64,000 bases of DNA, taken from contig JADJQS010000002.1 of assembly GCA_016712635.1 (NCBI GenBank), positions 434,001-498,000 of the forward strand. The letters run 5' to 3'. Shown here one piece after another: positions 26,545 through 33,675 of this stretch (the first letter of the stretch is position 1; each line of letters opens with the position of its first letter). Below the pieces are notes generated by a model, which had not been told where the DNA came from, did not search any database, and was given only the letters and a program-made list of their open reading frames with translations. Both the position numbers and the translations under genes were made by a program. Origin of the DNA: Gammaproteobacteria bacterium. GTDB lineage: Bacteria > Pseudomonadota > Gammaproteobacteria > SZUA-140.

Positions 26545-27429
26545 TTGGCGCACAAATCACTGGAATTCATCGCAACGTTGCTGGTGCACCTGCTGCCGCA
26601 TCACGCCTGCGCCCGCCTGATGCGCCGGCTGGCGCGCGTGCGCACCTCGGCGGTCAAGGATTTCCTGATCCGGCGTTTCATCGCACGCTATCGCGTCGAT
26701 ATGGCCGAGGCCCGCCAGCCCGATCCGGCCGCTTATCCCGATTTCAACAGCTTTTTCACCCGCGCTCTCGCACCGGGCGCGCGCCCGGTCGTCACCGGCG
26801 CAGGGGAGATCGCCTGTCCGGTCGACGGGGCGGTCAGCCAGGCCGGCGCGATCGAGCGGGGCCGTCTGCTTCAGGCCAAGGGTATCGAGTACACGCTGAC
26901 CGCCCTGCTCGGCGGGGACGGGGATCTCGCCGACCGCTTTGTGGGCGGGGAGTTCGCCACCCTGTACCTGTCACCGCGCGACTATCACCGCGTCCATATG
27001 CCCTGCACCGGTACCCTCGCGGAGACGCGTTACGTACCGGGGCGGCTGTTCAGCGTGAACGACTATTCCACCCGCCACGTGCGCAATCTGTTCGCCCGCA
27101 ATGAGCGGCTCGTCACCCTGTTCGAGACGGCGAACGGGCCGATGGCGCTCATCCTGGTCGGCGCCTTCTTCGTTGCCGGCATCGAGACCGTCTGGACCGG
27201 CGAGGTCTCGCGCAGGCGCCCGCAGGGTTCCTGGCAGCGCTACCGGCACGGCCGCTCGGTGACGGTGGAACTCGAACGCGGCGAGGAAATGGGCCGCTTC
27301 AACATGGGTTCCACCGTCATCGTGCTGTTCGGCCCGGGACGGGTACGCTGGGCGGAAACCCTCGTGCCGGGCGCGAAGGTGAGAATGGGTGAGTTGATGG
27401 GCCGGGTAACGGTAAGGAGTAAGGAGTGA
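26545..27429 (+). CDS. psd: Phosphatidylserine decarboxylase proenzyme
   Basis: About 294 residues from TTG 26545, which gives the family-like N terminus (MAHKSLEFIATLLVHLLPHH). Core motifs are PDFNSFFTRAL, CPVDGAVSQAG, LSPRDYHRVHMP and GRLFSVND. The self-cleavage site is in FNMGSTVIVLF near residue 255, where Ser becomes the pyruvoyl group (MGST instead of the usual LGST). It makes phosphatidylethanolamine at the inner membrane. The frame stays open far upstream, but that part is antisense to pncC. A GTG at 26506 is an alternative start. The last codons (V-R-S-K-E-stop) are written in heptamer repeat sequence. Confidence 0.9.
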   Translation: MAHKSLEFIATLLVHLLPHHACARLMRRLARVRTSAVKDFLIRRFIARYRVDMAEARQPDPAAYPDFNSFFTRALAPGARPVVTGAGEIACPVDGAVSQAGAIERGRLLQAKGIEYTLTALLGGDGDLADRFVGGEFATLYLSPRDYHRVHMPCTGTLAETRYVPGRLFSVNDYSTRHVRNLFARNERLVTLFETANGPMALILVGAFFVAGIETVWTGEVSRRRPQGSWQRYRHGRSVTVELERGEEMGRFNMGSTVIVLFGPGRVRWAETLVPGAKVRMGELMGRVTVRSKE

Positions 27430-27528
27430 GGAGTGAGTGATGCGTTAGGCGAAAATGATGAAAAACCAGGGGATATTTTTCACACCGAACGCCTCACACC
27501 TCACTCCTGACGCCTCACTACTCACGCC
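27412..27528. repeat. Heptamer-repeat element at the psd/epmA convergent junction
   Basis: The left arm (27412-27440) reads GTAAGGA, GTAAGGA, GTGAGGA, GTGAGTG in tandem. The right arm (27490-27528) is the same type in reverse complement (CGCCTCA, CACCTCA, CTCCTGA, CGCCTCA). Both stop codons (psd TGA and epmA TGA) lie inside the repeats. The spacer includes an A-rich stretch. Confidence 0.85.
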
Positions 27529-28568
27529 CTGTCCAGCGGAAACGCCAGCACCTCCGCGATCGATTTCGCCCCGAGCGCGGCCATCACCAGTCGGTCGACC
27601 CCGAGCGCCACTCCGGAGCAATCGGGCAGCCCGTGTTCGAGGGCCGCAAGCAGGTGCTCGTCCGGTACGACATCCGGCAGGCCGTCGCGGCGGCGGCGTG
27701 CGCGGTCGCGCTCGAAGCGGGTGCGCTGTTCGGCCGCATCGGCGAGTTCGCGGAAGCCGTTGGCGATTTCCATGCCGTTGATATAAAGCTCGAAGCGTTC
27801 AGCCACCGGCAAAGGTCCGGGCCGGATGCGCGCCAGCGCGGCCTGGCCGGGCGGATAATCGTGGACGAAACACGGCGTTCCGGCGCCCAGCCCCGGCTCG
27901 ATGAAATGGGTCAGCAGCAGGTCGAGCCAGGCCTCCGGCTCGGGGAGCGACATTTCTTCGCTGCGCGCCAGCCCCAGCCGGCGTGCGCAGCCGCGCAGCT
28001 CTTCCATCGATGCCACGAACGGATCGACCTTCAGCCGGCGCCGGAACAGATCCTGGTAGCTCACCCGTTCGAAGCGCCGGTCCAGTCCCAGCACCTCCGC
28101 CACCAGCGCCTCGACCTCGTCCATCATCGCGGACAGATCGAAACCGGGCCGGTACCATTCGAGCAGGGTGAATTCCGGATTGTGCAGGCGACCGGACTCG
28201 CCGTCGCGAAAGGACTTGGCGATCTGGTAGATCGGCCCGCTGCCTGCGGCGAGCAGCCGCTTCATGGCGAATTCGGGTGACGTCTGCAGATACATGGGTT
28301 GTCCGGCGGGGAATCCCGGACCGGTGTAATGGGACTGCAGGCTGGCGAGGTGGGGATCGGTCACGGCGGCGGCGGAAAGCGCGGGGGTTTCCGTCTCGAA
28401 CACGCCGCGCGCGGCAAAGAAGGCGCGTATCCGCGCCAGCAGGGCCGCGCGGGCGCGCAGATTGGCCAGCGGCGCGCTGGGACGCCAGTCGAGCGATGCG
28501 TCGGGGACGGACTTGAAGTCCGCCCCCGTGCCAGTGGATTGATCGTCGCTGCTGTTCGTAGCGCTCAA
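27522..28568 (-). CDS. epmA: EF-P lysine ligase EpmA (GenX/PoxA)
   Basis: About 348 residues, a class II lysyl-tRNA synthetase paralogue without an anticodon-binding domain. Motifs include QTSPEFAMKRLLAAGSGPIYQ, SFRDGESGRLHNPEFTLLEWYR and CSGVALGVDRLVMAALGA near the C terminus. It attaches beta-lysine to Lys34 of EF-P. The TTG start overlaps the efp stop (TTGA). The N terminus is longer than in the E. coli enzyme, by memory of that protein: about 20 extra residues, including TGTGADFKSVP, are encoded by a REP-like palindrome. The stop lies in heptamer repeat sequence. Confidence 0.93.
   Translation of the reverse strand: MSATNSSDDQSTGTGADFKSVPDASLDWRPSAPLANLRARAALLARIRAFFAARGVFETETPALSAAAVTDPHLASLQSHYTGPGFPAGQPMYLQTSPEFAMKRLLAAGSGPIYQIAKSFRDGESGRLHNPEFTLLEWYRPGFDLSAMMDEVEALVAEVLGLDRRFERVSYQDLFRRRLKVDPFVASMEELRGCARRLGLARSEEMSLPEPEAWLDLLLTHFIEPGLGAGTPCFVHDYPPGQAALARIRPGPLPVAERFELYINGMEIANGFRELADAAEQRTRFERDRARRRRDGLPDVVPDEHLLAALEHGLPDCSGVALGVDRLVMAALGAKSIAEVLAFPLDRA
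28503..28527. repeat. REP-like palindrome inside the 5' part of epmA
   Basis: Arms GGGGACGGACTT and AAGTCCGCCCCC around one G, with one mismatch. It matches the palindromes at 30285-30309 and 40908-40932. In the epmA frame it encodes part of TGADFKSVPD. Confidence 0.75.
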
Positions 28569-29134
28569 GTCTTCACGCGGGAGACATATTCCCCGCTGCG
28601 GGTGTCCACCTTGATCGTCTCGCCCTGATTGACGAACAGCGGGACGCGCACCACCGACCCGGTCTCCAGCGTCGCGGGCTTACCGCCGCCGCCCGAGGTA
28701 TCGCCGCGCACGCCGGGATCGGTCTCGGTGATGACCAGCTCGACGAAGTTGGGCGGGGTCACCGCCAGCGGCGCATCGTTCCACAAGGTCACGATGCAGG
28801 TTTCCTGGCCCTTGAGCCACTGCGTGGCGTCACCCAGCGCCGCCATGGGCACCATGTATTGCTCGAATGTTTCCGGCAGCATGAAGTGCCAGAACTCGCC
28901 GTCGTTGTAGAGATACTGCATCTCCGTGTCCATCACATCGGCGCCTTCCAGCGTCTCGCCTGACTTGTAGGTGCGCTCGTTGATGCGGCCGGTCTTGAGG
29001 TTGCGGTACTTGACGCGGGTGAAGGCCTGCCCCTTCCCGGGCTTGACGAAATCGAGATCGACGATGTTACAGGGATCGTTGTCGATCATGACCTTGAGGC
29101 CGTTTTTGAATTCGTTGGTGCTGTAGACTGCCAT
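28565..29134 (-). CDS. efp: Translation elongation factor P
   Basis: About 189 residues with the three EF-P beta-barrel domains. The modification site is present: Lys34 in VKPGKGQAF. EF-P relieves ribosome stalling at polyproline stretches. EpmA (downstream, overlapping by 4 bases) and EpmB (divergent, 117 bases away) are the beta-lysylation enzymes, and the conserved Lys34 makes EF-P their substrate. Polyproline-rich proteins such as TonB occur in this window. Confidence 0.97.
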   Translation of the reverse strand: MAVYSTNEFKNGLKVMIDNDPCNIVDLDFVKPGKGQAFTRVKYRNLKTGRINERTYKSGETLEGADVMDTEMQYLYNDGEFWHFMLPETFEQYMVPMAALGDATQWLKGQETCIVTLWNDAPLAVTPPNFVELVITETDPGVRGDTSGGGGKPATLETGSVVRVPLFVNQGETIKVDTRSGEYVSRVKT

Positions 29135-29251
29135 TGTAGTTTCCCAGTGGTTGATGAAAGGGTGCTTCCGCGGACCCGGCCGGCGCCAAGCGCCGGCCAG
29201 CGGGATCGCCTACAATGGCAGGCGCCGGCGGCGGGCATTAACGAGGGCATA

Positions 29252-30262
29252 ATGATAGCGCGAACTCCCCTTTCATGGCAGTCCGGCGGCTGGCAGCAGG
29301 AACTGGCCGCCGGGTTCCGCCGTCCGAACGAGCTGCTGGCCGCACTCGGCATCGACCCTGGGCGGATCGACTCCGGGATCGATTGCGACAGCCCGTTTCC
29401 GCTCCGCGTGCCGCTCGCCTATGCCCGGCGCATGCGCCGCGGCGATCCGGCCGACCCGCTGCTGCGCCAGGTACTGCCCGTAACGGCGGAGCGCCGTGAG
29501 ATGCCGGGATTCTCCGCCGACCCGGTCGGCGACCATGCCGCCCGGCGCGGCGCCGGCGTGCTGCACAAGTACCGCGGGCGCGCCCTGCTGATCACCACCG
29601 GCGCCTGCGCGATCCACTGCCGCTACTGCTTCCGCCGTCATTACCCCTATGCCGAGGCGCATGCCGCCGACAACGAATGGGGAGATGCGGTCGAGTTGAT
29701 TGCAAACGATGAAACCCTGCGCGAGGCGATCCTGAGCGGCGGCGACCCGCTGACCTTGACCACGGGCCGGCTGGCGCGGCTGGTGCGCAAGCTGGAGGCC
29801 GTGCCGCACCTGACCCGCCTGCGCATCCATACGCGGCTCCCCATCGTACTGCCGGCCCGCATCGAGGACGACCTGCTCGACCTGCTCGCGCACGGCCGGC
29901 TGAAACCGGTGGTGGTCGTGCACGCCAACCATCCCAACGAAATCGATGATGAAGTCCGCTCGGCGCTGGCGCGACTCGCCGGCGCCGGCATCGCCCTGTT
30001 CAACCAGTCCGTGCTGCTGCGCGGCGTGAACGACGACGCGGCGGTGCTGACGTCACTGAGCGAAGCCCTGTTCGAGGCCGGTGTAACGCCCTACTACCTG
30101 CACCTGCTCGACCGCGTTCAGGGCGCAGCACATTTCGAGGTCGATCCCGATACCGCGCGCATACTGCATCGCCAAATGCGCGAGAACCTGCCGGGCTATC
30201 TGGTGCCGCAGCTGGTGCAGGAAGTCCCGGGCCGGGCATCCGAGCTCGAGATATGGTCATAG
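29252..30262 (+). CDS. epmB: EpmB, L-lysine 2,3-aminomutase for EF-P modification
   Basis: About 336 residues. The radical SAM cluster motif C-x3-C-x2-C is CAIHCRYC (C119, C123, C126). Other family stretches are LLITTGACAIHCRYCFRRHYPY and EAILSGGDPLTL. It converts alpha-lysine to beta-lysine with SAM, an iron-sulfur cluster and PLP; a PLP lysine is expected in the C-terminal half. ATG 29252 follows GAGG by 7 bases. It is divergent from efp and shares a 117-base intergenic region with it. Confidence 0.94.
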   Translation: MIARTPLSWQSGGWQQELAAGFRRPNELLAALGIDPGRIDSGIDCDSPFPLRVPLAYARRMRRGDPADPLLRQVLPVTAERREMPGFSADPVGDHAARRGAGVLHKYRGRALLITTGACAIHCRYCFRRHYPYAEAHAADNEWGDAVELIANDETLREAILSGGDPLTLTTGRLARLVRKLEAVPHLTRLRIHTRLPIVLPARIEDDLLDLLAHGRLKPVVVVHANHPNEIDDEVRSALARLAGAGIALFNQSVLLRGVNDDAAVLTSLSEALFEAGVTPYYLHLLDRVQGAAHFEVDPDTARILHRQMRENLPGYLVPQLVQEVPGRASELEIWS

Positions 30263-30276
30263 TCGTCCCTTGTAGT

Positions 30277-30309
30277 AAAAAACGGGGGACGGATTTCAAA
30301 CCCGTCCCC
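30277..30309 (-). terminator. Intrinsic terminator built from a REP-like palindrome (for htpX)
   Basis: On the minus strand, arms GGGGACGG and CCGTCCCC (8 bases, perfect) are followed by CG and TTTTTT. It sits between the convergent epmB and htpX genes and fits htpX. Its sequence belongs to the same family as the palindromes at 28503 and 40908. Confidence 0.75.
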
Positions 30310-30312
30310 TTC

Positions 30313-30367
30313 TCAGTTCTTAGTCCTTCGTCCTCAGTCCTGTTTTTTCACGCCTCACTCCTCACCC
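30313..30367. repeat. Heptamer-repeat array at the epmB/htpX junction
   Basis: On the minus strand downstream of htpX the order is GTGAGGA, GTGAGGC, GTGA, then A-rich sequence, then GGACTGA, GGACGAA, GGACTAA, GAACTGA. Two related heptamer types are thus joined. The htpX stop codon is formed by the first array. Confidence 0.75.
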
Positions 30368-31253
30368 CAGTCACCTCCATCGACTTGAGCGCGGCGATGC
30401 GTTCCTCCAGCGGCGGGTGGCTCATGAACAGGCGCTTGAGGCCCGATCCCACGCCGCCGGAGATGCCGAAGGCGGCGAGCTGGTCGGGTAGCGGCTGCGG
30501 CATGCGCTGCTTCAGGCGCTCCAGAGCGGCGATCATCTTCTGCCGTCCGGCAAGCGAGGCGCCGCCCTGGTCGGCGCGGAACTCGCGCTGGCGGCTGAAC
30601 CACATCACGATGACGGAGGCGAGCACACCCAGCACCAGCTCGGCGACGATCGCGGTGATCCAGAACGCCGGGCCGTGGCCGCGCTCGGTCTTGAACACCA
30701 CGCGGTCGACCAGGTGGCCGATGACGCGCGACAGGAAGATCACGAAGGTGTTGACCACCCCCTGGATCAGCGCCAGCGTAATCATGTCGCCATTGGCAAC
30801 GTGGCTGACTTCGTGGCCGAGCACCGCCTCGGCCTCATCGCGGCTCATCGAGCCCAGCAGGCCGGTGCTGACCGCAACCAGGGCCTTGTTGCGGCTGGCG
30901 CCGGTCGCGAAGGCATTGACGTCGGGCGAGTCGTAGATCGCAACCTCGGGCATGCCGATGCCGGCCTGCTGCGCCTGGCGCTGCACCGTCGCCACCAGCC
31001 ACTGCTCGGCCTCGTTCGCCGGCCGCTCTATCACGCGCGCGCCGGTGAAGCGCTTGGCGGTCCATTTCGAGATTGCGAGTGACAGGAACGAGCCGCCCAT
31101 GCCGAACACCGCCGCAAACACCAGCAGGGAGCTCAGATCGAGACCGACGCCCTGTTCATCCAGGATCCGCTCCACCCCGAGTATGCGCAGGGAGATGCTG
31201 AGGACCACGATGATCGCCAGGTTTGTCGCCAAAAACAACATGATACGTTTCAT
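30348..31253 (-). CDS. htpX: HtpX membrane zinc metalloprotease
   Basis: About 301 residues. Four membrane segments (about 5-25, 40-60, 158-180, 192-215) and the zinc protease motif HEVSH (H147, E148, H151). The third ligand Glu is in the REFRADQ stretch near 225. HtpX degrades misfolded inner-membrane proteins together with FtsH and is often induced by envelope stress. The last residues (VRSEA) come from heptamer repeat sequence, so the natural C terminus may have been replaced or extended. Confidence 0.95.
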   Translation of the reverse strand: MKRIMLFLATNLAIIVVLSISLRILGVERILDEQGVGLDLSSLLVFAAVFGMGGSFLSLAISKWTAKRFTGARVIERPANEAEQWLVATVQRQAQQAGIGMPEVAIYDSPDVNAFATGASRNKALVAVSTGLLGSMSRDEAEAVLGHEVSHVANGDMITLALIQGVVNTFVIFLSRVIGHLVDRVVFKTERGHGPAFWITAIVAELVLGVLASVIVMWFSRQREFRADQGGASLAGRQKMIAALERLKQRMPQPLPDQLAAFGISGGVGSGLKRLFMSHPPLEERIAALKSMEVTGVRSEA

Positions 31254-31321
31254 ATCCGCCTCATTTTCTTAACAAAACCGGGGTCGTTCCGAAGCTTACA
31301 ATGGTGGCGCGCCAGAATTTT

Positions 31322-33574
31322 TCAAGCCACCGGATCGAGGCGGTCAACCTTGCGGAAGCCCTGCGGCAGCTTGAGGCCGCGCCGTCCGCGTTCGCCACGG
31401 TAATGCTCCAGGTCCTTGGGCTTGAGCACCGTGTGGCGCTGTCCGGCCTGGACCTTGAGCGAGCCCCCCGCCGGCACCACCGTCAGTGCGGCGATGAATT
31501 CCGCGCGTGCGGCGGCCTTGGCGGTGGCGATCCCCATCAGTTTGACGCCCTTGCCGCGCCCGAGCTGGGGCAGCTCGCCGACCGGGAAGACCAGCATGTG
31601 CCCCTCGTTGCTGACGGCGGCGACGAGGTCTTTCTCCGGATCGGTAACCTGCGCCGGGGGCAGCACCAGCGCGCCCGCCGGCACCGTCAGCACGCCCTTC
31701 CCCGCCTTGTTGCGCGCGAAAAGGTCGCCGAGTTTCGCGACGAAGCCGTATCCGAAGTCGCTCGCCAATACATAGTGCGCATCGTCGGCGCCGATCATCA
31801 CGCCGGCGAAGGTGGCGCCGTCGGGCGGACTCAAGCGGCCGGTGAGCGGCTCGCCCTGCCCGCGCGCGGTCGGCAGCGTATGCGCCGGCAGGGCGTAGGC
31901 GCGGCCGTGCGAATCGAGGAAATAGGCGGACTGGTTGCTGCGCCCCAGTGCGGCGGCCTTGAAACCGTCGCCCGTCTTGTATCCCAAGGCAAGCGGGTCG
32001 ATGTCGTGGCCCTTGGCCGCGCGCACCCAGCCCTTCTCCGACAGTACGACGGTCACCGGCTCGGTCGGGATGAGGGCGGTCTCGTCGATCGCCTGAGCAG
32101 CGGCACGCTCCTTCAGCGGCGAGCGCCGCGCGTCGCCGTATTTGTCCGCGTCGGCCTGCAGCTCGGCGCGGATCAGCTTCTTCAGGCGCGTCTTCGATCC
32201 CAGCGTCTTTTCCAGGTCTTCGCGCTCCTCGTTCAGCGCCTTCTGCTCGGCGCGGATCTCGATCTCCACCAGCCTGGCCAGCTGGCGCAGGCGGATGTCG
32301 AGGATGGCGTCGGCCTGGATCTCGCTCAGGCTGTAGCGCCGCATCAGCACCTGGCGCGGCTCGTCCTCGGTGCGGATGATGCGGATGACCTCATCCAGAT
32401 TGAGATAGGCGGCGAGCAGGCCGTCGAGGATGTGCAGGCGGCGCAGGATGACGTCGAGCCGGTATTGCAGGCGCCGCGTGACGACGTCGGAGCGGAACTG
32501 CAGCCATTCCTCCAGCAGCAGGCGCAGGTTCTTGACCTGCGGGCGGCCGTTCAGCCCGATCACGTTCATGTTGACGCGATAGCTGCGCTCGAGGTCGGTG
32601 GTCGCGAACAGGTGCGACATCAGCGCATCGTAGTCGATGCGGTTGGAGCGCGGGATGATCACCAGGCGCGTCGGATTCTCATGGTCCGACTCGTCGCGCA
32701 GGTCCTCCACCATGGGCAGCTTTTTCGCGCCCATCTGCTGCGCGATCTGCTCCAGCACCTTGGCGCCGGAGACGCCGTAAGGCAGGGCGTGGACGATGAC
32801 GCCCTCCTTGTCGATCTCGTAGCGCGCGCGCATGCGGATGCTGCCGACGCCACTCTCGTACATGCGCAGGATCTCGCTGCGCGGGGTGATGATCTCCGCC
32901 TCGGTCGGGAAATCGGGCGCCGTGATGTGCCCGCACAGGTCGGTGACGCCGGCCTTCGGTTCATCGAGCAGATGGATGCAGGCTGCGGCGACCTCGCGCA
33001 GGTTGTGCGGCGGGATATCGGTCGCCATGCCGACCGCAATGCCGGTGACACCGTTCAGCAGGACATGCGGCAGGCGCGCCGGCAGCACCACCGGCTCATC
33101 CAGCGTGCCGTCGAAATTGGGCTGCCAGTCCACCGTGCCCTGGCCCAGTTCGGCGAGCAGCAGTTCCGCGTAGCGCGACAGCCTAGCCTCGGTGTAGCGC
33201 ATGGCGGCGAAGGATTTCGGATCGTCGGGCGCGCCCCAGTTGCCCTGGCCGTCGATGAGCGGATAGCGGTAGGTGAACGGCTGCGCCATGTGCACCATCG
33301 CCTCGTAGCAGGCGGAGTCGCCATGCGGATGGAACTTGCCGATGACGTCGCCGACGGTGCGCGCCGATTTCTTGTACTTCGCCGCGGCCGACAGGCTGAG
33401 CTCCGACATGGCGTAGACGATGCGCCGCTGCACCGGCTTCAGTCCGTCGCCGATGTGCGGCAGCGCGCGATCGAGGATCACGTACATCGAATAATCGAGG
33501 TACGCCTTCTCGGTGAACACCCGCAGCGGGCGTCGCTCGACGCCTTCGTAGTCGATTTCGATGGTTTTGGTCAT
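31322..33574 (-). CDS. parC: Topoisomerase IV subunit A
   Basis: About 750 residues. The active-site Tyr is in AAMRYTEARLS (Y127). The quinolone-determining region reads HPHGDSACYEAM with Ser at about residue 87, the usual quinolone-sensitive residue. The C-terminal beta-pinwheel domain is short, as typical for ParC against GyrA (no GyrA box). With ParE it decatenates daughter chromosomes. It is co-directional with parE, 100 bases downstream, with heptamer repeats between. Confidence 0.96.
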   Translation of the reverse strand: MTKTIEIDYEGVERRPLRVFTEKAYLDYSMYVILDRALPHIGDGLKPVQRRIVYAMSELSLSAAAKYKKSARTVGDVIGKFHPHGDSACYEAMVHMAQPFTYRYPLIDGQGNWGAPDDPKSFAAMRYTEARLSRYAELLLAELGQGTVDWQPNFDGTLDEPVVLPARLPHVLLNGVTGIAVGMATDIPPHNLREVAAACIHLLDEPKAGVTDLCGHITAPDFPTEAEIITPRSEILRMYESGVGSIRMRARYEIDKEGVIVHALPYGVSGAKVLEQIAQQMGAKKLPMVEDLRDESDHENPTRLVIIPRSNRIDYDALMSHLFATTDLERSYRVNMNVIGLNGRPQVKNLRLLLEEWLQFRSDVVTRRLQYRLDVILRRLHILDGLLAAYLNLDEVIRIIRTEDEPRQVLMRRYSLSEIQADAILDIRLRQLARLVEIEIRAEQKALNEEREDLEKTLGSKTRLKKLIRAELQADADKYGDARRSPLKERAAAQAIDETALIPTEPVTVVLSEKGWVRAAKGHDIDPLALGYKTGDGFKAAALGRSNQSAYFLDSHGRAYALPAHTLPTARGQGEPLTGRLSPPDGATFAGVMIGADDAHYVLASDFGYGFVAKLGDLFARNKAGKGVLTVPAGALVLPPAQVTDPEKDLVAAVSNEGHMLVFPVGELPQLGRGKGVKLMGIATAKAAARAEFIAALTVVPAGGSLKVQAGQRHTVLKPKDLEHYRGERGRRGLKLPQGFRKVDRLDPVA

Positions 33575-33595
33575 GGATACCTCACTGAAAAATTC

Positions 33596-33675
33596 GTGAG
33601 GAGTGAGGAGTTAGGAGTGAGGAGGAATAGATTAAAAAACCATTTCGCCTCACACCTCACACCTCACGCCTCACC
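33596..33675. repeat. Heptamer-repeat element between parE and parC
   Basis: Left arm (33596-33625): GTGAGGA, GTGAGGA, GTTAGGA, GTGAGGA. Right arm (33646-33675): CGCCTCA, CACCTCA, CACCTCA, CGCCTCA in reverse complement. The two arms form an imperfect inverted repeat around an A-rich spacer of about 20 bases. It begins one base after the parE stop. Confidence 0.85.

Noticed and set aside
27412..33675. Heptamer arrays considered as a CRISPR-like array
   Set aside because: Units are 7 bases with no unique spacers and no cas genes are present.
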